Positions 55,201 to 62,789 of a DNA stretch of 64,000 nt are shown here, piece by piece. The translations under genes and the position numbers were made by a program. Source of the stretch: Desulfomonilaceae bacterium (GTDB lineage: Bacteria; Desulfobacterota; Desulfomonilia; Desulfomonilales; Desulfomonilaceae). Positions within the stretch are counted from its first letter, which is position 1, and each line of letters starts with the position of its first letter. The notes beneath the pieces are model-generated. The model saw only the letters and a list, made by a program, of their open reading frames with translations. It was not told the origin of the DNA and made no database searches. The DNA lies in the NCBI GenBank assembly GCA_041662605.1, contig JBAZSD010000007.1, positions 110,431 through 174,430 on the forward strand. The letters run 5' to 3'.

Positions 55201-55372
55201 CTACTTTCGGACTTGCTCCGGGATAGGACGCTGTTACCTGAACCATAGGAGGCGTAATTTCCGGAAATTGGGCGATTGGCAGAGAAAAAATACACACCGC
55301 CCCGGCCACCATGATTAGTATTGAGACGACGGAGGCGAAAACCGGTCGATTTATAAAAAAGCGACTGAGCAT
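52268..55372 (-). CDS. RND multidrug efflux transporter, inner-membrane pump (HAE1/AcrB type)
   Basis: The 1034-residue proton-driven pump exports hydrophobic or amphiphilic compounds through a tripartite channel. It begins MLSRFFINRPVFASVVSI, and has the proton-relay DD in GIVVDDAIVVVENV and the relay Lys in LSAKNAILVVEFA. It has the expected twelve helices in two halves with large periplasmic loops. Length matches AcrB/MexB. The adaptor gene lies 15 bases upstream. No outer-membrane factor is encoded here, so a TolC-like protein must come from elsewhere. Confidence 0.97.
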   Translation of the reverse strand: MLSRFFINRPVFASVVSILIMVAGAVCIFSLPIAQFPEITPPMVQVTASYPGASPKVVADTVAAPIEQQVNGVENMIYMSSTCGIDGSYTLKITFELGTNIDMATVLVQNRVAWAMATLPPEVQRQGVNTKKASTSFVTVLSLYSPDASHNDLFLTNYVTTTIKDQLNRLHGVGDLSIFPAKDYSMRVWLDPNKLEYNNLTTNDVVTALKSQNVQVAAGRVGQQPAPQGQVMDLQVNTLGRLTDPEQFGDIIVKTGQGGSLVHVHDIGRVELGAKSYDTLSYYNGMPSVTMVVYQTPGSNALDVADEVRHAMDGMKKSFPQGVDYKVVYETSEFVRASIKEVVITLVEAFILVFIVVFIFLQDWRATLVPATTIPVSIIGAFALMYVMGFSINMLTMFGLVLAIGIVVDDAIVVVENVDRNIIQHGLSPKDASIRAMDEITGAIIGITLVLMAVFVPASFLSGISGQLYRQFSLTIAVTTLLSAVNALTLKPVQCSLWLRPPEEKKKNFFFRGFEAGFAKLTAIYTTIVSFLVRHIPVMILCWIAALGLTYYGFTRVPTGFLPPEDDGLIMLNAQLPDGASLQRTDAVMKKVMEIIKTTDGVACYSVLPGSSILDGTGPTLGSGFVALAPWDERLKKGLTKQSIMNVLSQRFSEIQEAIVFAFSRPPISGLGQSGGFEMWIEDRAGVGLQALGQSAGQIVKEAQQNADVRSVNTTFRSGVPAIFVDVDRVKAMSLHVPLQSVFDTLQAFMGSTYVNDFNEFGRTWQVMVQAAAEYRSSPEDIARLQVRNLEGQMVPIGTLAKIQYSLGPLRIDRYNMFPAVRILGEPAEGASSGQALKSMENLAEENLPPGAEYEWTGMAYQEQKVGGQIFTVFGLAIFIVVLILAAQYESWIDPIAVVAVVPLAVLGAVTGLIVRGMDNNLYTQVGLVLLVGLSAKNAILVVEFAREKQAGGMIAIEAAVEGARLRFRAILMTSFAFIVGVSPLVIAQGAGAASRQALGTAVCAGMLGVTMLGVFFTPALYVAMQKFKRFQAK

Positions 55373-55387
55373 AATAACCTTCTCCGT

Positions 55388-56572
55388 TTATTTCTTTTCG
55401 GAATTTTCTTTTTGTTGACCGGTATTTTCGCCAGTGGGCGCGGATGTGGAAATCGGATTGACAGGCGAGCCAGGTCTGGCCCTTTGTAATCCCGATATTA
55501 TGACTCTGTCATCAGGGAGAAGTCCCTCATCGATTACTCTCATTCCATTGGGCTCTTCCTGTCCCATCTTTATTCTTTTTTGTCTGACTACGTTTTGACT
55601 ATCGACCACTAGAAGATATCTTCCGCCCTGATCGAATTGAATAGCGGCTTCCGGAACGATCAGAGCTTGGAATTTTTTGAGTGGGACGCGAACTTTGGCG
55701 AACATTCCAGGCAAAAGTAAACCATCTGGATTAGGGAAGATGGCCCGAAATTGAATAGTTCCTGTAGAGGGATTTATCATTGTGTCAGTAAAATCAAGGC
55801 GCCCCTCGTGTGGGAAACCCTCTTCGTCCGCTAACTCCAGGAGGACGGGGATCTTTACAACCGTAAGTGGCTCAGGGTTTCTGGGGAGCGGATACATGCG
55901 CTTGAGAAACAAGAGATCCAGTTCGCTGACGTTAAAGTAGCAGTAAATAGATTCATCGTTCACAACTGTGGTTAAGAGCGTTTTTTCAGTGGCTCCGACC
56001 AGATTGCCAATATCAACATAGTTTCGGCTGACTCTCCCATCGATAGGTGACGTGACTTGAGTAAATTCCAGGTTGAGCCTCGCCTGATCAAGATTGGCCG
56101 CTGATAGGTCGACATCGGCTTTTGAAACGTCACTTTTCGCTGTGGCCTGTTGAAGTTTCAGCCAGCTTATAGCCTCCTTTGACTCGAGAGATTTAGCGAT
56201 TTCTTCATCAGTCTTAGCAAGTTTTAAGGAGGCTTTCTTGGCTTCAAGCTGAGCTTTCGCTTCGCTAACGGCGGCCTGATATTGACGCGGATCGATAACA
56301 AAGAGGAGATCCCCTGCCTTTACTTTCTGTTTGGGCTCGAAATTGATTTTTTCCAGAAAACCGGCGACTCTGGCCCTAATATCAACATATTCCAGGGCTG
56401 CAGTTGTTCCTGTATAATCGAGACGCTTCTGAGCTTCAGTCTGGATAGGAACGCTTACCGTTACTGTAGGAATCCTGACTGCCTTTTTCTCCGTCTCTTT
56501 TTGACAGCCAAGAACAGCAATGACCAGTAAAGCTATCAATAAGGTTACCGACAGCCTGTACAGTGAGCCCAT
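55388..56572 (-). CDS. RND efflux periplasmic adaptor (membrane fusion protein), lipoprotein
   Basis: The 394-residue protein has a lipobox VIAVLGC23, so the mature protein is lipid-anchored. The lipoyl half-motifs (VDIRARVAGFLEKINFEPKQKVKAGDLLFVID and SPIDGRVSRNYVDIGNLVG) flank a helical hairpin (about 100-160). The beta-barrel and membrane-proximal domains follow. This is the AcrA/MexA architecture. It is transcribed with the pump. No local regulator gene is adjacent. Confidence 0.95.
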   Translation of the reverse strand: MGSLYRLSVTLLIALLVIAVLGCQKETEKKAVRIPTVTVSVPIQTEAQKRLDYTGTTAALEYVDIRARVAGFLEKINFEPKQKVKAGDLLFVIDPRQYQAAVSEAKAQLEAKKASLKLAKTDEEIAKSLESKEAISWLKLQQATAKSDVSKADVDLSAANLDQARLNLEFTQVTSPIDGRVSRNYVDIGNLVGATEKTLLTTVVNDESIYCYFNVSELDLLFLKRMYPLPRNPEPLTVVKIPVLLELADEEGFPHEGRLDFTDTMINPSTGTIQFRAIFPNPDGLLLPGMFAKVRVPLKKFQALIVPEAAIQFDQGGRYLLVVDSQNVVRQKRIKMGQEEPNGMRVIDEGLLPDDRVIISGLQRARPGSPVNPISTSAPTGENTGQQKENSEKK

Positions 56573-57122
56573 AATCTACTCCTCGTCGAATACGATGACA
56601 CGGCCTAGCGTAATTTGCCGAACTGAATAACGATCTACTACTGGATAAGTGTCGATTGATCTAACACATAACGAAGAATACCAAAATTCATAACTCAACT
56701 GTGAAAACTTTTCTGACGGGAATCAGGGTAGACTATAAATTCAGTGAAAATCTAACACGAATATTCCCGCAAACACGTTTGGTAAATTTAGCGTGTAGAA
56801 ACCGGAACCTGAATCGTCGGGTAATGTCTACCAAAGTAAGGTACCTTGATGTATTCATCGTAATTTGAGAAAACCTGCATCGAGGGGTATAAAATATTTT
56901 CAATCGTGTTTCTAGCGCCCTTGATAAGGCTTTCTGGAGAAAGGAGGTAATGCTAAACAGCTAGCACAGGCGCTCTGGTGTGGTAGCACGTTAATTTCTT
57001 GTTGACGCGCGGCCGTGATCTGACGTGTACAACCCTTTTCTGACGAGCTTATGATTAACTCTTCGTCTGTGAGGCAAGCATGGACGTGAGTTCCCACTGT
57101 CCTCTAAAAGAAAGGAGATGTC
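56573..57122. other. 550-base divergent region, no gene recognised
   Basis: This separates the efflux operon (minus) from the cNMP-binding gene (plus). At 56943 a strong AGGAGG stands immediately in front of an ATG, giving only a four-codon frame (MLNS). It could be a leader peptide or chance. I saw no operator-like perfect repeat, tRNA or recognisable riboswitch. Confidence 0.5.
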
Positions 57123-57605
57123 ATGATCATTCAAAGAGCCGAACTTTTTAGTGATCTAAGCATGGAAGCGATCAATGAGATCAAAACATCCATGGTCGAA
57201 GAGTCCCACAATAAAGGAACCATACTTTTCAGACAGGATGATCCCGCTGATTACTTTTTTACTCTCATGGAAGGCAGAGTAGAACTCGTTGTGGGAAAGC
57301 AGGGGGAAATAGACTATACGGTGAGCCTACCAGGCGAAATATTCGGGCTGTCGAGCATGGTCGACCGTGATTGTTACACAGCGGACGCCAAGTGTACAGC
57401 GCCGACAAAAGTAGCGAAGATAAAAAAAGATAAGCTTGATCGAATACTCGAAAAATATCCTCGCGATGCTACACTATTCTATAAGCATCTCTCAACCGCC
57501 ATAATGAGCAGGCTCCTGGACAATTACAATGCGTTTCTATCTCAAGGGACCCTTCAGGGGGTTTCCTACGGGACTGGTCAGGTGGCAGGCGACAGTGAGG
57601 AATAG
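57123..57605 (+). CDS. Stand-alone cyclic-nucleotide-binding domain protein
   Basis: The protein has 160 residues. A single CRP-type beta-barrel (about 8-120) contains the phosphate-binding-cassette region SLPGEIFGLSSMV, followed by the DCYTADAKCTAPTKVAKI strands. The C-terminal helix has no helix-turn-helix. It is therefore not a DNA-binding CRP; it must sense a ligand and act on a partner. The cassette lacks the Arg that contacts the cAMP phosphate, so the ligand is uncertain. AAAGGAGATGTC precedes the ATG. It converges with the selenoprotein peroxiredoxin gene across a hairpin. Confidence 0.87.
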   Translation: MIIQRAELFSDLSMEAINEIKTSMVEESHNKGTILFRQDDPADYFFTLMEGRVELVVGKQGEIDYTVSLPGEIFGLSSMVDRDCYTADAKCTAPTKVAKIKKDKLDRILEKYPRDATLFYKHLSTAIMSRLLDNYNAFLSQGTLQGVSYGTGQVAGDSEE

Positions 57606-57626
57606 CGTTACATCAAAGAATTCATG

Positions 57627-57666
57627 CGGGAAAGGCCCCGAGAACATATTTCCGGGGCCTTTCCCG
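57627..57666. terminator. Strong bidirectional hairpin between convergent genes
   Basis: CGGGAAAGGCCCCG (57627-57640) pairs perfectly over 14 bases with CGGGGCCTTTCCCG (57653-57666), with a 12-base loop. It lies between the cNMP gene and the peroxiredoxin gene and can serve both. U runs are absent. Confidence 0.7.
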
Positions 57667-57692
57667 GATTCAGGCAATTGCTTCGGATCTAT

Positions 57693-58541
57693 TTAGAAAG
57701 CCATTTCAGGCTTCCAAACTTTCCAGACGTTTCCGACCAGGTCCGAACCAGGCTTCAGAGTAGGCTTACCAGGGGTCCAACCGGACGGTGTGGCCTCACC
57801 AGTTTTTCGCACATGTTGAAACGCTTGGACCTGTCGAATTAGTTCGGAGACATTCCGTCCAACAGATGGCGTCAGGACTTCCATTCCCTGAATGACTCCA
57901 TCAGGATCAATTATGAAACGTCCACGAATGTCCACTCCGGCGTCATCCTCATAAACGCCGTATATTTTGCCGATTTTTCCTCCGGCGTCTGAGAGAAGAG
58001 CGAATGGCACGCCGCCGGGAACCATTTTCGAAAGCTCATTTTCCTGCCACATCTTGTGCGAAAAACGGCTGTCGGTGCTCAGCGCCAACACATCTACGCC
58101 CATTTTCTGAAGTTCGGGGTATTTTACTGCGACCGCAGTTAGTTCGGTAGGTCAAACAAAGGTAAAATCACCTGGATAGAAGCATAGCGCAACCCAGCGG
58201 CCTTTGTAATCGGATAGCTTGATATTCTTAAATTTGCCGTTTTGAAATGCGTTAGCCTCGAAATCGGGAGCGGGTTTTCCAACTCTGGCCTGCGTCATGG
58301 CGCCGGAAACAGGGGGATTGATTTGAGCGGATCCCTGTTGAGGCGCTGATGTCGAAGCTATCGGCCCTTTGGCGGTGGCGACGCATGATTCCATATCCTC
58401 ATTTTTTTTCATTTCAGAACCCGCTGGGTTCTTCCCTCCCTCCGGCGCTCCGCCAGTTGTAGAGGCCGGTGGACTCGCTGCCATGCAGGTCATGGATGTA
58501 AAAATTACCAAGACTAACACCTGAAAACATCTTAGAATCAT
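57693..58541 (-). CDS. Selenocysteine peroxiredoxin (AhpC/Prx1-like), exported, resolving Cys missing
   Basis: The frame is continuous from ATG 58541 (RBS GGAGGGTCACC) except for one TGA at 58154-58152. The TGA falls in FYPGDFTFV-U-PTEL, where AhpC-type peroxiredoxins have FYPADFTFVCPTEL, so UGA replaces the peroxidatic Cys codon. I read it as Sec130 of a 282-residue protein. A Sec signal peptide (about 1-22, cut near CMA) and a Pro/Gly-rich linker place the enzyme in the periplasm. The resolving-Cys segment reads GEATPSGW instead of GEVCPAGW. No Cys follows the Sec, so recycling must use an N-terminal Cys or an outside thiol. A SECIS-like hairpin follows the UGA. Confidence 0.93.
58126..58154 (-). 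promoter_or_regulatory. SECIS hairpin of the peroxiredoxin gene
   Basis: ACTGC (58139-58135), loop GGTC (58134-58131) and GCAGT (58130-58126) form a perfect five-base stem. The loop starts 21 bases from the UGA (58154-58152). The E. coli fdhF SECIS also has a GGUC loop about 22 bases from its UGA. Position and loop together strongly support SelB-driven Sec insertion. Confidence 0.85.
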
Positions 58542-58617
58542 GGTGACCCTCCTTCCTTTCAATAGTTTGAGGACAACATTCACGTCATGGAGACGCTCTA
58601 ATCCGAAGCTGAGATCA

Positions 58618-60465
58618 TTAAAGACGCGGATTAAAAGTTCTGCCAGGATAATTTATATTGAAGTTAAAACTTCTAAACTTACGTGGCAACCTCATTATGT
58701 TGAAGACCATGACTCCAATCGACATTCTGTCAATCCACGAGGACATGGGCCATCCAAAATGCACATTTACGTCGCGATCATGCAACTCGTATTCGACTAC
58801 CTTCAACAAGGCAATGATGTGCTGGTATACACTACGTCTGACAACCACCATGCGAAAATGATTCGTCGCCAATCGGGCCGGCGTTCCATGCCGGGGATTG
58901 TAAAAAGTTACATATACCTCGTTTTGCTGGGGTTCTGAAATCGCCTCTTCTCTTGGGCGTCGAAAATAAATATTTAATTCTTTTTCCGGTGAATCAGCCA
59001 AATGCAAAATCAAATCCATGTGGCTGTCAGTGGCCGCTATAGACCTAATCTCCGGCCCTTTCTTTTTTGCGACCATCAAACCGCCAATCAGCACCAGGAT
59101 GGTAATAGTCGCCCATAGTCCGGTTCCGTGAGGCTTCATCCATGCCAGGAACACAAAGCAACTTACAAAGATCAGAAACATTACCAGCGTCACCATTCTG
59201 TTAGTGCTAAACTGGATGACCTCCTTGGTACCCATAAAGTAGCGATAGATGATCAAGGATCCCATGTTGATGCAGAAACTCGCGACAAGTCCTATGGCAT
59301 ACATGTCAGCGAGTATCATCTGGCTGCCTTGAGTTATGATTATAATCGAGGTGAAGAAAACAGCGTTGGTCAGGTGCACCCTGTATAACGAAGCCCTCTG
59401 GTTGGTTGCGATGAACCATTTGAAGCCATATCGGGAGGAGACGGCTTCAAGCAACTCGCTTGAGGCTACAAACGCGGTGTTAACAGCCATGATCAAGGTC
59501 ATACTAGCCAGGATAGCCATGGCTACCCCGAACCATACACCGTTAACCATCGTGGCGTAATGGGTGATAAGATCACCCTCATGTTTTGCAAAGTCGATAG
59601 GAGCCGATAGGGCAAGCGCCGCGACAAGCGGTGTAATCAGACCGACTGTCAACGCCAGGAAGATGTAGGATTTCCCAATTTCCCGCCACGATTTTACCAG
59701 GCCGGCTGTCTGAAGAACTGATTCGACACCGGAATAGGCAAGAACGCAACTGGCCACCGAGGCTATAAAAATACCGTAATCCCTTGTCCAGGAGCCTGAC
59801 TCGAATTTGGAAGAAACATGATCCACAGAATTTTTCAGCCGGGCAATGGATTCACCATCCAAGGACACAATTCCGCCGACTATTAAATTAAAGAAAACCA
59901 GGCCAGCCAAAATAAATATACAGAAGGTAAATCTGGCGTTTTCTTTTATCCCGAGGATATTTAGGCCGGCTACAGCCCATACGATGGTGATGGAAATCGC
60001 CATCTTTCCGATATGAGGGACCATGAAAAAAGAAGTAGCGTTTTCCACTGCGCTGACTGCGGAAAGGCAAGCAGTCAATATGTAATCGACCATTATTGAG
60101 GATACAGCGATAAAGGAAACCGTAGGACCGAGCACCAGATATGAAAAAGAATAGACACCGCCACCAAATATCTTGTGGTGTTCAAGGATCTCCGCGATCT
60201 CAACAAGCCTGGTGGTCATGTAATGAATAAATCCGGCTGTGAACGCTATGAAGACGATTGCGCTCGGACCTATGAATCGGTGGGCTTCAGCAGGCGCATA
60301 GAAAACTGAGGTCAGCTCGTCCATCAAGGTTATGACGGCTACTGCCAACCATGTGAGCCATATACGTCCATCCCTGTAATAGGAAAGGCCGTCCTTCCTG
60401 AAAAGCAGGTATAGAAATAACCCCAGAAGGCCGGCATTCGCCAAAAGTAGAACGTACATCTTCAT
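58618..60465 (-). CDS. APC-superfamily amino acid/organic cation permease
   Basis: The protein has 615 residues. About twelve membrane helices include the APC first-helix-like segment GGGVYSFSYLVLGPTVSFIAVSS. The C-terminal soluble domain of about 130 residues (from IRSIAATDSHMDLILHL) has a central NEVYVTFYNPRHGTPARL segment. One or two N-terminal helices precede the core and are unusual for the family. The substrate is unknown; amino acids or polyamines are likely. I chose ATG 60465 with GGAA nearby; a TTG at 60477 is an alternative. The peroxiredoxin gene follows 76 bases downstream on the same strand. Confidence 0.85.
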   Translation of the reverse strand: MKMYVLLLANAGLLGLFLYLLFRKDGLSYYRDGRIWLTWLAVAVITLMDELTSVFYAPAEAHRFIGPSAIVFIAFTAGFIHYMTTRLVEIAEILEHHKIFGGGVYSFSYLVLGPTVSFIAVSSIMVDYILTACLSAVSAVENATSFFMVPHIGKMAISITIVWAVAGLNILGIKENARFTFCIFILAGLVFFNLIVGGIVSLDGESIARLKNSVDHVSSKFESGSWTRDYGIFIASVASCVLAYSGVESVLQTAGLVKSWREIGKSYIFLALTVGLITPLVAALALSAPIDFAKHEGDLITHYATMVNGVWFGVAMAILASMTLIMAVNTAFVASSELLEAVSSRYGFKWFIATNQRASLYRVHLTNAVFFTSIIIITQGSQMILADMYAIGLVASFCINMGSLIIYRYFMGTKEVIQFSTNRMVTLVMFLIFVSCFVFLAWMKPHGTGLWATITILVLIGGLMVAKKKGPEIRSIAATDSHMDLILHLADSPEKELNIYFRRPREEAISEPQQNEVYVTFYNPRHGTPARLATNHFRMVVVRRSVYQHIIALLKVVEYELHDRDVNVHFGWPMSSWIDRMSIGVMVFNIMRLPRKFRSFNFNINYPGRTFNPRL

Positions 60466-60849
60466 CTGGAATTCCAACCTGGACGAGGGTTAGTCATGAC
60501 TTTCAGGGAAGTAAAATGATAATTGAGATAGGCGTTCAGATATAGCTGATGAGAAGCCATTGGGTCCCATTAATAATACGAGGTCCAAAACTCACAAATT
60601 TGAGTCAAATGAAATATTTGCCATATATATATCGTCAGGAGCGAAGTTACAAACCAAATTTTGCACTGTGCGCCGTAATTGAAAGTAATGGTTTATAATT
60701 GACTGCGGCTCCATTCGTGGCTGTATCATGAATCCTGAAAACTTCGGTCTCGTCGACATTGGAGTCTGAAATCCGTTATGGTAATCTATAAGAGGGACCA
60801 GACATTTTCCAAGACGTTGACGTCAACTCTTTGATAGAAGGAGACGGTA
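60466..60849. other. Divergent region upstream of the hgc locus
   Basis: About 380 AT-rich bases. A perfect TATAAT (60694-60699) is present but lacks a -35 box at normal spacing. An AGAAGGAGACGG ribosome site precedes the gene at 60850. No gene or repeat is recognised. Confidence 0.5.
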
Positions 60850-61248
60850 ATGGATTTCAGACGAGTAAACATCCTGTTATTAGCCATTTCCGCCACCCTG
60901 ATTGTTCTTGGCTCCCACGGATACGCTCAGACTGTTGGACCTCACCCCAAGCAACAGGCAGAAGTCCTCAAGCTCCTCAAGTCCCTCGAAAACAATCAGT
61001 ACGCCGCGTTCATCGAAGACGGGTCCGACTATTTCAGGTCCAGGATCTCAGAGCAACATTTTAACAACGTATCTCAAAGAGTTGCTCAACAACTCAAGAA
61101 TGGATATGATTTAATATACTTGACAGAGTTCAAGCAAGCCGGGCTCGTTGGAACCTTATGGAAGATCGAGTTCAGAGACGGGTCTGATGACGCCCTGGCG
61201 AAAATATTTCTCGAAGACGGCAAAGTTGCAGGATTTTGGTTTCAATAA
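60850..61248 (+). CDS. Secreted small protein upstream of hgcA (DUF3887-like)
   Basis: The protein has 132 residues. A signal peptide (about 1-26, cut near GYA-QT) is followed by a NTF2/DUF3887-like alpha+beta domain. In this domain helices with LLKSLENNQYAAFI and the paired strands LVGTLWKIEFRDG...AKIFLEDGKVAGFWF are visible. Such domains are small ligand-binding or accessory proteins. It lies 74 bases upstream of hgcA on the same strand and may be cotranscribed, but no role in mercury or corrinoid chemistry is known for it. Confidence 0.75.
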   Translation: MDFRRVNILLLAISATLIVLGSHGYAQTVGPHPKQQAEVLKLLKSLENNQYAAFIEDGSDYFRSRISEQHFNNVSQRVAQQLKNGYDLIYLTEFKQAGLVGTLWKIEFRDGSDDALAKIFLEDGKVAGFWFQ

Positions 61249-61322
61249 TGTCTGAATTGGCCTCAAAGAATCAAAACAAATACACATCAAAAAGTTGTTG
61301 AGGTTCAACCGATGGGACTCAG

Positions 61323-62387
61323 TTGAGCCCCCCTGATTTCAACCAACCTTTCGTAGTTGGACGAATTCAGACTCCTGTAGGGCCTGTTCCTCAAGTGTCG
61401 GCGAACCTGCGCTTCGGTGATCACCAGGGAACTGTCAAAGCCCGTTTCGGTATCGGACGAATGAGCTATAAAGCCGATCCTGGTCTTTATGCCCTTGGAG
61501 CCCCCGATGGTCTTTCCCCCGTACTGGTAACCTCGAATTACAAACTGACATTTGATTCGTTGAGATCTGCTCTGCCGGGAAGAAACCTATGGATATTGGT
61601 GGTGGATACCGACGGCGTAAATGTTTGGTGCTCTGCGGGGAAAGGTTCTTTTTCGGCTGAAGAGGTTGCTTTTCGAATCGATCTGGGCGGCCTGAACAGG
61701 ATCGTGAATCACAGACGTGTCATTCTGCCTCAACTATCGGCGCCTGGAGTAGCGTCCCATACGCTAAAAAAGCTGTCCGGCTTCCGGGCTGTTTTCGGTC
61801 CGGTGCAGGCTGCCGATATTCCAAAATTTCTTGATTCAGGGTTTAAAGCTACTGCAGAGATGCGCAAGAAGGATTTCCCGCTGTGGGAAAGGATTGAACT
61901 GATTCCTATCGAGCTGCTTTCGGGCGTCAAGTTAGGCTTTGCGCTTATTCTCCTCTTTTTGCTGGCTTCCGGTTTTAGTGGAAGTGGCCCGTTTTTTAGC
62001 AATATTCTAACCCAATGGTCATTTGTGACTTCTATCATCCTATGCGCAATTCTGGCAGGGAACATCATTACTCCTGCGCTGTTGCCGTGGGTACCGGCCA
62101 AGTCTTTTTCCTTAAAAGGCGTATTAGTTGGGATCATGGTGCTTGCGGTTTTTTCTTTTTCGATTCGAGGTCGCTACAGCTCTTTTACAACCTTTCTAGC
62201 GGACATGGGGCCATGGTTCCTGATAGCGCCATCCTTATCAGCCTATTTTGCCATGAATTTCACCGGGTGCTCCACCTTCACCTCTCTTTCCGGCGTGAAA
62301 AGGGAAATGAAGTTTGCGGCTCCAGCTATGGCGGGAGCTTTTGCGATCGGATCCATCGCATGGTTTATTATACCTTTTGTTCAATGA
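61323..62387 (+). CDS. hgcA: Mercury methylation corrinoid protein
   Basis: The protein has 354 residues. The cytosolic corrinoid-binding domain (about 1-190) carries the cap-helix motif NVWCSAGKG (residues 100-108). Cys103 is the predicted lower-axial Co ligand, and the usual motif is N(V/I)WCA(A/G)GK, so here Ala is replaced by Ser. Flanking family blocks are VLVTSNYKLTFDSLR and HTLKKLSGFRAVFGPV. About five membrane helices follow (200-350). HgcA passes a methyl group from the corrinoid to Hg(II). hgcB follows after 14 bases. The start is a TTG with no strong ribosome site, so the exact N-terminus is uncertain. Confidence 0.93.
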   Translation: MSPPDFNQPFVVGRIQTPVGPVPQVSANLRFGDHQGTVKARFGIGRMSYKADPGLYALGAPDGLSPVLVTSNYKLTFDSLRSALPGRNLWILVVDTDGVNVWCSAGKGSFSAEEVAFRIDLGGLNRIVNHRRVILPQLSAPGVASHTLKKLSGFRAVFGPVQAADIPKFLDSGFKATAEMRKKDFPLWERIELIPIELLSGVKLGFALILLFLLASGFSGSGPFFSNILTQWSFVTSIILCAILAGNIITPALLPWVPAKSFSLKGVLVGIMVLAVFSFSIRGRYSSFTTFLADMGPWFLIAPSLSAYFAMNFTGCSTFTSLSGVKREMKFAAPAMAGAFAIGSIAWFIIPFVQ

Positions 62388-62401
62388 AGGACTGAAAATT
62401 C

Positions 62402-62755
62402 ATGTTCGGGTTCACCTATCTCAGTAATGTAGTCACATTGGAGTACGATCCGGAAAATTGCACTGGCTGCGGTGTTTGTGTCGAAGTATGTCCGCAGGGT
62501 GTGCTGGCCCGGAAAAACGGGAAGATCATGGTAACAAATCGCGACGCCTGCATGGAATGCGGAGCGTGCCGAAAAAATTGTATTTACGGAGCTATTTCCG
62601 TTCGATCAGGTGTAGGTTGCGCGACAGCGGTGATCAACTCGGCTTTGGGCCGAAAGAGTTCCTCTTGCTGTTGTGTAATTGAAGAAGATGAAGACGACGG
62701 TTGTAAACCGAAAACCGGACTTAACGTTGGTCCCCACAAATCCTCGTGTTGTTGA
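62402..62755 (+). CDS. hgcB: Mercury methylation ferredoxin
   Basis: This 117-residue ferredoxin with two [4Fe-4S] motifs, CTGCGVCVEVCP (20-31) and CMECGACRKNC (50-60), is thought to reduce the HgcA corrinoid and bind Hg. The conserved extra Cys73 (SGVGCATAV) is present at the same number as in Desulfovibrio ND132 HgcB. The C-terminal Cys pair (CC, residues 116-117) needed for activity is also kept. An added CCC at 89-91 and an acidic stretch (EEDEDDG) lengthen the tail compared with the usual protein of about 95 residues. Its position directly after hgcA confirms the pair. Confidence 0.95.
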   Translation: MFGFTYLSNVVTLEYDPENCTGCGVCVEVCPQGVLARKNGKIMVTNRDACMECGACRKNCIYGAISVRSGVGCATAVINSALGRKSSSCCCVIEEDEDDGCKPKTGLNVGPHKSSCC

Positions 62756-62789
62756 TCTCTACCTTGCTGTTCTATTTTTGACCTTTTGA

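Noticed and set aside
56943..56965. AGGAGG followed by ATG and a four-codon frame
   Set aside because: Too short to tell a leader peptide from chance; no attenuator-like structure linked to the distant cNMP gene was seen.
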